From Podospora comata (Eukaryota; Ascomycota; Sordariomycetes; Sordariales; Podosporaceae): DNA of 64,000 bases. A program made the position numbers and the translations under genes. The notes below the pieces were generated by a model. It made no database searches. It was not told the DNA's origin and saw only the letters and a list, made by a program, of their open reading frames with translations. The stretch is taken from assembly GCA_017354895.1 (NCBI GenBank), contig CP071493.1, forward strand, positions 3,534,001 to 3,598,000, in the 5' to 3' direction. Of the stretch, positions 55,708 to 64,000 are shown piece by piece; the stretch's first letter is position 1; every line of letters starts with the position of its first letter.

Positions 55708-57457
55708 TCATGGAATTTCCTCATCATCATCGCCCCCAAAGCAGAATCCAAAACTGAACCCAGTGCTTTTCTTCTGTGGGTGATCCTCGGCTTCACTGTC
55801 GCCAACCACGGCATCCCATCGTCTTTTCTTTTGTGCCTGCTTCTCGGCTAGTTGCCCGAGTCCCTCCTCAAGCAGTTCAGGGCACTCCTCTCTCAAACGC
55901 TTCACAAAGAGGTTGTATGGGTCTGACACATCGTCTTCAAACCCAGACACTTGGTCAGCCTTGTCACTTAAGAATGACAAGACATTGGCAAGATGCGACT
56001 TGGGCACAAAGTTCTGTGTAAGTGCAATTCCGTCCTCCAGGTTGACCACCAGATGCCACCATCCGCTTGGAACGTGAAGAATTTCGCCTGCTCTGCAAAT
56101 GCCTTCTCTGCATTCTGGAAGTTGTCGGGCTTCTCTGTGAAACTCAAGCAGCCACTCAGCAATGGAGAGGGGGCTGGTCACCTCACTACTGTCTTTGGAT
56201 ACGTAGACTCCAGGAACCGAGGCTGACGGAGGAAACATGATCCAGTACTTTGCCCCCTGAATCACCGCGTTCCAGGCTGATGTGGCATTGGGGTCCTTGT
56301 GAAATGTTGAACCGCTGCGTTCGGGGCCAATAATTAGCCATCGATGGGCAGGACGCTCGGCCCCAAGAAGTTCGAACAGATCTGAGCCAAAACAGTCAGG
56401 CTTCCAGTATGCCGCACCTTCCTCCTTGCCAATTTTGAGCTTCATCTTTTCGGCAAACTTTCGGTCGAACAAGTAGAGGGGGCTCTCATCTCGGCTGTTG
56501 CGCATATAATCGCAATATGTCCTGAACGTCCAGTCCACAGCCTCTGCCCTGAAAACGACATCTGGGCACTGGGCCAAGAGACTGTCTATGCTCCAAGTCT
56601 GGCTGACAGGCCAGGACTGAATACACTTGGTCAGGATGAACGGTTTCTTGCTCCACTTGTCAGCAAACTCTTCGTAAGAGAGATCCTCCATGCGGTCAAT
56701 CTCGTTTCCTGCTGGGATCTTGGTCGTGTAGTTACGCAACGAGATATGACTGCAGACGAACGGGCGATGCAGCACGTCGGAAAACACACTGCTGCAGTCC
56801 ATCTGAATCTGCTTCTCTGTTGAGAGGCCTAAGACGGTAGATCTCCATGACCCCAGCCAAGGAAAGGATGACTGTTTTCCCAAATCTGACCTGGAGAGAA
56901 AAACGTTAGACCTTTGACTCGCACAACCCCCTTTGCCCATTCATCCCAAACGAGACAAAGGTCACAAGGTCTCCATTAGGGTTCCAACCACAGGGAAAAG
57001 AGTAAGAAAAATTATCCTCGGCTTCTCCCTTGCCTTTGAACTGAATGCTTTGTGAAAAATCAACCACAAACAGGGACAATACTTACTCCAAGAAGATTGT
57101 CTTCCACACATCGTCTGACATGCAGCAAGCAAAGAGAAATTTGCATGTGTAGCCCAGAAGCCTCAAAGTACGTGTATCCAGATATTCAAGAAGCTGCATG
57201 AGCATCTCATCCGGGAGGCCCTGCAAAGTGCCCAGGTATTTCCGAGCATCATTCCCATTGGAGAAGTACTTGTTTCCGAGCGGCTTGATACCGAGCGGGT
57301 GGAGTGGCACAGCCGAGGAGTCAACAACAGAATCCTCCAAATCTATCTCCTTGTCACCATTCCCAGTCACGCTACGGTGAGTCAAAGGTTGGCTCCCATT
57401 GACAGCCTCCTCAAAGGCAATACTCCTGTTGTGGCGTTGGTGGTGTGGCAGAATCAT
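55708..57457 (-). CDS. F-box / JmjC (JMJD6-type) dioxygenase-fold protein
   Basis: Exons 57087-57457 and 55708-56890, separated by a 196-nt intron, give 517 aa. An F-box (about 79-124: GLPDEMLMQLLEYLDTRTLR) would recruit Skp1-cullin ligase. The JmjC part has FHKDPN with iron ligands His321 and Asp323 and a distal His403 in SGWWHLVVNL; Lys322 and the NATSAWNAV block place it in the JMJD6 group, whose members hydroxylate lysine or act on arginine. The same F-box plus JmjC order is known in plant JMJ21-type proteins. A basic KKRR near the C-terminus may be a nuclear signal, and the tail is acidic. Divergent from eIF4A, 807 bp apart. Substrate unknown. Confidence 0.92.
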
Positions 57458-58264
57458 GGTTCGTGCGGCGCCCTGATTCTCAGGAGTCAGGGGGTGGTAA
57501 GTAAGGTGTGGGGGGCGGGAGCCTCAACGGTCAGTCAGGCCAGGCCAGGCTTTGGGCAACCAAGGAAATAGAAGAAAAGGACTGCTCGCTCTTGACAGCA
57601 CCCCAGAGCCTCCTAAAAGTGAGTCAACCGACTGGATGATAGTATGTGAGAAATATGCGTATGACGTGTGCCGACTGGTTGGGCCGTAAAGGTGGGCGAG
57701 GATGTGGGTTGCCCCCGGCAAGTGAAGAAAAAAAAAGTTCCTCGCAGGAAAAAAAAAAAGAGGTGTTAGTCTAGCCACTGGGTGCCAGGTGTGGGTGAGG
57801 TTGCAATTCCTTCAGAGGCTCACTCAGTGCCGTAGGAACGGTTGCTCCAAAGCCTGGAAACAATGAGCAGAACGCTAAAGTGAATGGGGGGCCTCTTTGC
57901 CCCACTAAGAGTTGGCAAAAGTGGGAGATTGATGCCTGAGGCGTTCATAAATTCTCCGCCAAATCGAATTTTTATTACTTCCCTCCCACCCTGCTCTGGT
58001 CTCTCTTCTCCGTCCACCACCAATTCTAAACAATCCACAACCAAGATACCAAACGGCCTTTTAGATTCAGTTGTTCTCAGTGTTCCAACTGAGACTCTCG
58101 AATCTATCTTCTTTTTATAAGGAGACTCCAGCTTCAAAAGCACTTCGCAAACACTCTCCGAGTCGTCTGCGGATTTTTTTCTCGCTACCCCACCATCTTT
58201 TTCTGATTTCTAGATCTAAGCAGCGCTTGGATCTGGAAATTTTTGCCAACTCAACACCGCAATC
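57458..58264. promoter_or_regulatory. Bidirectional promoter, JmjC gene / TIF1
   Basis: 807 bp between divergent starts. The eIF4A side has a CT-rich tract (about 57975-58015) and repeated TTCT/TCTT pyrimidine patches up to 58210, typical of highly expressed translation genes. No TATA box is seen. Confidence 0.5.
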
Positions 58265-59851
58265 ATGGCTGACAAGGGTCTCGAGGACGTCCCCGAGGGT
58301 ACGTTTGGCTTCTTCCACCTTTGACGAGCATCGCATGGCGTCGCATCGCCGCTGCCCGCGCACCTCTCGAGAGCGTTGGGCATCACGGTGCGGTGCGCAT
58401 TCTGCCTTCGACCCCGCCCACAACCCACCGACCCCCCAAAGCACTCGATGCGCAAACGGAACGAGCAAGCACAGCCGCTGACCGTGATGGCAACATACAG
58501 GACAGATCGAGTCTAACTACGATGAGACCGTCGACTCTTTTGATGAGATGAACCTCAAGTCGGAGCTCCTCCGCGGTAAGCACCCCATCGGTCGACAACG
58601 ATACCCAATAGGGTGGCAATAAGATCAAAGATTTTCTGACAATTTCCAAAGGTATCTATGCCTACGGTTTCGAGCGCCCCTCTGCTATTCAGCAGCGTGC
58701 TATCATGCCCGTCATCAAGGGTAAGACTACTCTAACCCCCGTCGCATACACACGACATGTCCTAACAAGATATCAGGCCATGATGTTATCGCCCAGGCTC
58801 AGTCCGGTACTGGCAAGACTGCCACCTTCTCTATCTCGGTCCTCCAGAAGATCGACACCTCCCTCAAGCAGTGCCAGGCCCTCATTCTCGCCCCCACCCG
58901 TGAGTTGGCCCAGCAGATTCAGAAGGTCGTTGTCGCCATTGGCGACTTCATGAACATTGAGTGCCACGCCTGCATTGGTGGTACCAGTGTCCGAGACGAT
59001 ATGAAGGCTCTCGGCGAGGGCCCCCAGGTGGTTGTCGGTACCCCCGGTCGTGTCCACGACATGATTCAGCGTCGTTTCCTTAAGACGGACTCCATGAAGA
59101 TGTTTGTCCTCGACGAGGCCGATGAGATGTTGTCTGTAAGTAATATTTGTGGGCTGGTGTGGGTTGTGGGTGCGAATCCAAGCTAACCCCCTTCTAGCGT
59201 GGTTTCACCGAGCAGATCTACGACATCTTCCAGCTCCTTCCCCAGAGCACCCAGGTCGTCCTTCTCTCGGCCACCATGCCCCAGGACGTCCTTGAGGTCA
59301 CCACCAAGTTCATGCGCGACCCCGTCCGCATCTTGGTCAAGAAGGACGAGCTTACCCTTGAAGGTATCAAGCAGTTCTACATCGCCGTCGAGAAGGAGGA
59401 GTGGAAGCTCGATACCCTCTCCGATTTGTATGAGACTGTCACCATCACCCAGGCCGTCATCTTCTGCAACACCCGCCGCAAGGTCGACTGGCTTACCGAC
59501 AAGCTCACTGCCCGTGATTTCACCGTCTCGGCCATGCACGGTGACATGGACCAGGCCCAGCGTGACCTTATCATGAAGGAGTTCCGCTCCGGCTCCTCTC
59601 GTGTCCTCATCGCCACTGACCTTTTGGCCCGTGGTATTGATGTCCAGCAGGTTTCCCTGGTTATCAACTACGATCTCCCCGCCAACCGTGAGAACTACAT
59701 TCATCGCATTGGTCGTGGTGGTCGTTTCGGTCGCAAGGGTGTTGCGATCAACTTTGTCACTGCTGATGATGTCCGCATGATGCGCGAGATTGAACAGTTC
59801 TACAGCACCCAGATTGAGGAGATGCCGATGAACGTGGCCGACCTCATCTAA
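58265..59851 (+). CDS. TIF1: Translation initiation factor eIF4A, DEAD-box RNA helicase
   Basis: ATP-dependent RNA helicase of the eIF4F cap-binding complex that unwinds mRNA leaders. Five exons, 58265-58298, 58501-58575, 58652-58720, 58777-59135 and 59198-59851, give 396 aa, the family length. All motifs are intact: [12 protein letters not shown] (Q motif), AQSGTGKT (67-74), [12 protein letters not shown] (172-175), SAT, and [13 protein letters not shown]. The first four introns crowd into the first 125 codons; intron 1 is the longest at 202 nt and lies 34 nt after the ATG, as often seen in strongly expressed fungal genes. Intron 2 ends with the less usual AAAG. The closest alternative, eIF4A-III of the exon junction complex, is less likely given the N-terminus and the NVADLI end. 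Confidence 0.97.
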
Positions 59852-60643
59852 ACAGCACACATCTGTACGACCTTCCTGGACCGTTTTTCTCTGTTCTTAC
59901 GGCATACCTGGTCACGTTCTGCGCATCGGCATTGAGATACACTGAAGAGCAGCGTGATTGCGTTCGTCTGGTAGGTAGGGAGGAGGGAATCTGCTTTATC
60001 GCTCGGGAATTTTTTTATTTTAGTTTTTGCCAAAGGCCTGGGCATCTGGGGTGGGTTTCCGTTACCCATAAAAGCGTTGATAGGAGGGATAGGCTGAGAG
60101 CATCTGCACCGTAATCTGTTTGGATGGTGCGAGGTGCTTTAGGACGGATAGTGCCTATCAATGAAGGCTGGTTTTCTTTTATCTGCGTTGTCTTTGGCTT
60201 GTTTCACGGTGTTATGTGTATCCAGGGATGTTACCAAAAATTCGACGTAGACCGAACCCAGAAGAAGAGACGAGGAAGGGCTGTTCGATATGTGACTATT
60301 TATGGTGACTGATGATGTGAGCCTCCTGGAGCTGTTTCCAAGACATGTCCATCCATTGTCTTCTTTGAAAGGTCTGATATGCGTCAAGTGAATATATATG
60401 TAGTCGTCAAGTGAATATAAATCCAGCCCCTCGGTACGTGCACACCCCCGCGGTCAACAGTGGGTCCTGGACAGGACGGTTCCATCTTGGCACCACAACG
60501 GCCCCACTTGTGTCTAAAGGCCTTGGCGTTCCATTCTCCAACTGTGTTGCGACCGCAACTTTGAACCAACTCTCGACCATTGCCAACATCACCTAGATCG
60601 CCCCCCATTTTCGATCTTTACCCTCCCTACCAAATTGCCCAGC
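59852..60643. other. TIF1 3' flank and YRA1 promoter
   Basis: 792 bp in tandem orientation. T- and AT-rich for the first 500 bp (probable eIF4A terminator), then a 200-bp GC-richer segment before YRA1. No further gene is seen. Confidence 0.5.
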
Positions 60644-62321
60644 ATGGAACGTATTCTCGACCGCAGCCTTGACGAGATCCTTGCCGACCGCAAGCAGGTA
60701 TGTCCAACAGCCCTCCCCACCGCCGGTTGCTTGTTGACCGCCCCCGGCATCCTGCATCACAGGTGGCGCCGTGAAGGAAAATGCTGACGCGAGACTGCAG
60801 AACAACAGAGGAGGCAATCGGGGAAACCGCGGCGGCAACAGCAGCAATTCCCGGGACGGTCGTCCCCGTAGGCGCGACAACAACAACAACAACGACAATC
60901 GGTCGGATTATCCCAGGGATGGCGTAAGAAAGGTACGCTCGTTGCGACTGTTTCTCCTCTCTACCTGTTTTTCTTCGAGTACGGTCTGTTGTCAAGTTTC
61001 TCGCAAAAAACACCATTTGCTTAAGCTCGTCGGGCGACCGCTATCTCTAGGTTGAATGAACCCTCTCCTCCCTTTCTCTCTTACCGTACCTCCGGGTCAC
61101 TTCTCAGACTGTTCGACGCCGCCATTCAATCCACACAGACGATACTCCCTGATGTGTGTTGTGTGCGCTTCGATGCGGCCTCGGATCGGATCGGAATCGC
61201 GACCGGGGGGAATAGGTAACGCATTGGTTGAAACTTGCCGGCTAACAGCTCCCGTTTCTTGTGGGGGAGAAACAGTCCTTCAGAGACGAAGCGCCTCGCA
61301 ACCTCGACACGTACGTATAGATATTTCGACCCATCGGCCCGGGTTAAAGACACAGGCCGGAAAATTGACGGATTCCGCAGCGAATGGGTTCATGACAGAT
61401 ATGAGGATCATGGTATGTTGGGTCGAGGATGAGGTTTGGGGGACGTGCTAACAATTGTTTGTAGGGAGCCGCCGATCTGCTCCGAGAAGACGAAACTCGA
61501 ACGAGTACTCTGGGTATGGCAGGATACCATGGAGTGTTTTATTTTCATGTACGGTAACTAACCGGGTTTCAGCGACTCGAGAGGCAGCAAGATCCGTGTG
61601 GATAATATCCACTATGAGTTGACGCAAGAGGAGTTGGAGGTATGTCAAAACATTTTGGTGGACTGTTTCGGGGATTCAAGCTCACCAGCATATGCAGGGA
61701 CTCTTTTCCAGCATTGGCCCTCTCGTCAAGTTGGAGATGAAGTATGACCGCGCCGGCCGCTCAGAGGGTACAGCGTTTGTCACGTACCAGTCATCCCACG
61801 ACGCTGCACAGGCAATCAAGGAGTTTGACGGTGCCAACGCTGCCGGCCAGCCAATTCGCCTTACCATGATGCCTACGGGCCCAAGGCGCAACCCATTTGA
61901 TACTGCGATCAACCCTCGCCCGCTTGCCGAGCGTATTACTGTCCCGAGCGGCAGATCCCGCTCGCTTTCGCCCCATCGCCAGTCTGATGAGGAGGCCGCT
62001 CGCAAGGGCATCGACAGATACCGACCTGGCGCCAGTCGTTCGCGCAGCCCTATGCCCCCGAGACGTCGTGAAGGAGGTGGAGGTGGCCGGAGACAGGGCG
62101 GGGGTGGCCGTCGGGAGCGTGGAGGTGGTAGACGTGACGACGGCGGGCGTGGCGGTGGTGAGAAGTCTGAGAGACGTCCAAAGAAGACTCAAGAGGAGTT
62201 GGACGCCGAGATGGAGGATTACTTTGGCGGTGGTGGTGCTCAGCAGAACGATCCGGCTTCTGCTGCGAATGGTGCGGCGGCTCAGCAGCAGACTGACGGG
62301 GACATTGACATGATTGAGTAG
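60644..62321 (+). CDS. YRA1: Yra1/ALY-REF mRNA export adaptor
   Basis: Binds mRNA in the TREX complex and hands it from Sub2 to Mex67. Seven exons, 60644-60697, 60801-60932, 61276-61310, 61381-61412, 61465-61513, 61573-61639 and 61698-62321, all fit in phase and give 330 aa. The N-terminal Sub2-binding motif is LDRSLDEILADRK and its C-terminal twin is TQEELDAEMEDYF, both typical of REF proteins. The RRM (about 105-180) carries RNP2 IRVDNI and RNP1 EGTAFVTY. RGG/Arg-rich regions flank it. Intron 2 (60933-61275) is 343 nt, the longest intron in the window; in budding yeast a long, poorly spliced YRA1 intron mediates autoregulation, so similar control is possible here. Exons 3-5 are only 32-49 nt. 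Confidence 0.93.
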
Positions 62322-62948
62322 ATCAGTCAGCGGGGGAATGATTGGTACACGGGATAGCATGGGATGGGGTTTTATAATCATAAGCAACTAAAGCGAAGTA
62401 TGGATATCGCTGCTTGTTAGTACGCGCCAGCCTTTTTTTTTTTTTTTTTTTTTTGGCTGTTATTCTATAGGAACTCTACTCCTTTATCAAGCGTTGATGT
62501 TTTGCGTCTTGGGTTGCTGCTGAGGTGTGGTGTTATATACGGCTCAAACTGCCAGAGCCATGGTGGTCGGTTCTGTACAGGATGCATGTTGTCAAAGGCC
62601 AAGTTATTATCATTCAACAGCACGGTTTTTGAAGTACATGTAGGTGTACTAGACGAACTTTGTTTTACTGTGATCAGTCCAAAAGTTCACTGGACTAGAT
62701 ATACAGGCAGACTTGTAGACGCGACAATACATTCTTGCCCGAGTTTTGAGTCGTAGCTGCCTTTTGCACTAAGCATTGAGAGCTGATGCAATATGAGCAC
62801 GCAACCGCGGGGTTGTTTGATTCTTTCCCGTCCATCAATTACAAAGCCCTCCTCACTCACCAACCATCTAATATTTTCAGCCCTCAAGTTCCCTAAAACC
62901 CTCACTTTATGAAAGTCTAAAACATATTTCAAGTATCTGAATCCTCCA
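62322..62948. other. YRA1 3' flank and promoter of the 6PGDH-like gene
   Basis: Holds a 22-nt T run at 62433-62454, probably in or just beyond the YRA1 3' end. The remainder shows no element I can name. Confidence 0.55.
62433..62454 (+). repeat. (T)22 homopolymer
   Basis: A perfect run of 22 T about 110 bp after the YRA1 stop codon. It may help termination or simply be a slippage product; length may vary between isolates and sequencing runs. Confidence 0.95.
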
Positions 62949-63958
62949 ATGGCAGACCTCCCCGACTTTGACGCCCTCCGGGGCAGGCACCTCGGCCTAA
63001 TAGGGGTCATCTCCATGGGGGACATGGGAAGCGGGGTCGCGCGGTTGCTGATGGCGCATAATTATGCTGTGTTGACCAATGTTTCCGACAGGAGGTCTGT
63101 TCCTTTCCATTTTACGTGTCCTGTCCATATTGACACCTTCCCAGCGAGGACACCAAATCCCGCGCGCTCTCCGCCGGCGCCGTCCTCCTCCCCTCTGACG
63201 AGTTACTAGTCGACCACTCGGACCTCATCCTGTCCATTGTCCCCCCTGCCGAAGCCTACTCGACCGCGGAGAGGGTGGTGAAAGCGTGGGATAGGAAGGA
63301 GACGGAGCTGGTTTATGCTGATTTGAATGCTGTCTCCCCTTCTACCCTGCTGTCCATCTCCTCCCTTTTCACTGGTGTCAAATTCATCGACGGCTCCATC
63401 CTCGGCGGCCCCCCCTCTTTTGTCAATGGCCGTTGGACGAAACCGATCATCCCCACCTCCGGCCCGTTTTCTCTCTCGGATATCTTCCCTGGCCTCGGTG
63501 AGGTCCTCGGGGAAAAACAAATCTCCCCCGAACTAGGCCAGGCAAGCGGCCTGAAAATGGTCTTCGCCTCCTTATCAAAAGGTTACGCGGCCGTGGCACT
63601 CCAGTCAGTGACCACCGCTCACCAGTTGGGCGTCCTACCCGAACTATTGGAGTCGGTCAATGAACTCCAGGGTGAGGCAGCGGGGAAGAAACTGGAACAA
63701 GCTGTTACTGGGCTGGCTCCCAAGGCGGGCAGGTGGGTTAGGGAGATGGAGGAGATTGGAAAGACTCATAGGGAGAATGGAAATTGGGAAGAGTGGGAGG
63801 GGATTTTCGAGGCTGCGGCGAAGGTATATGAGCTTGTGGCGAAGGGGACGGTGTTGGGAGGGGAAAGGATTGGGAAGAGGGAAAGGGGGACGACGGTGGA
63901 GGGGGTTGCTGAGGCGGTGGGGGAGGGGTTGGGGAGGAGGAAGGAGAAGGAGGAATGA
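62949..63958 (+). CDS. 6-phosphogluconate dehydrogenase-fold oxidoreductase (NAD-binding plus DUF1932-like)
   Basis: Exons 62949-63094 and 63145-63958 give 319 aa. The N-terminal Rossmann half starts HLGLIGVISMGDMGSGVARLL; the join SDRSEDTKSRALSAGAVLL and SDLILSIVPPAEA follow the 3-hydroxyacid/6PGDH pattern, with GLKMVFASLSKGYAAVALQS as the catalytic-helix region carrying the usual Lys. The C-terminal half resembles the DUF1932 domain of small fungal 6PGDH-like proteins. The glycine loop reads GVISMG, lacking the second Gly of GxGxxG. The donor site GTCTGT is weak, but it alone keeps the frame, and a TTGAC branch site precedes the CCAG acceptor. Substrate unknown; probably a soluble NAD(P)-dependent dehydrogenase. 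Confidence 0.87.
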
Positions 63959-64000
63959 GAGGGGGAGGTGTGATATGGGCGAATGGACATGATGGGGGTG

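Overview
The window is nuclear DNA of a filamentous ascomycete, most likely a member of the Sordariales or a close relative. The evidence is short spliceosomal introns (mostly 50-90 nt) with GTRNGT donors, CTAAC/CTGAC branch points and C/TAG acceptors, GC-rich third codon positions, about one gene per 3 kb on both strands, and gene families typical of fungi (Nop14, Trm82, Msh1, Ams1, Ydj1, Snt2, Tvp38, Yra1). I see no transposon, virus-like element, CRISPR array, rRNA or convincing tRNA. The species cannot be fixed from the sequence alone. Exon joins are my own reading of splice signals, checked for reading phase and, where possible, for continuity of conserved domains.

Layout. 1-17.7 kb: a nucleoside hydrolase cut by the window edge; a CLIP-170/Bik1 microtubule plus-end protein; an unidentified membrane-anchored helical-repeat protein divergent from NOP14; TRM82 divergent from ribosomal P0; and mitochondrial MSH1. 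17.7-35.3 kb: an unidentified Gln/His-rich protein with an 11-residue cysteine repeat, vacuolar-type alpha-mannosidase AMS1, farnesylated Hsp40 YDJ1 with a good heat-shock element, and the large chromatin reader SNT2. 35.3-42.4 kb: a 7.1 kb stretch with no gene I can support. 42.4-64 kb: a BTB protein, a prolyl-aminopeptidase-like hydrolase divergent from a protein with heme-regulatory-like CP motifs, TVP38, a CUE-CCCH-SMR protein of the no-go-decay type, an F-box/JmjC protein divergent from eIF4A, the mRNA export adaptor YRA1 in seven exons, and a 6PGDH-fold oxidoreductase.

Many genes serve RNA and translation: NOP14 (40S biogenesis), TRM82 (tRNA m7G), P0 (ribosomal stalk), eIF4A, YRA1 (mRNA export) and the SMR protein (stalled-ribosome mRNA cleavage). 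They are not an operon, and their proximity is probably chance. The leads most worth following are the CP-motif protein, the hendecad cysteine repeat protein, the unusual P0 tail made by a 7-nt exon, the C-terminal acidic-aromatic tail of the CLIP protein, and the 7 kb gene-free block.
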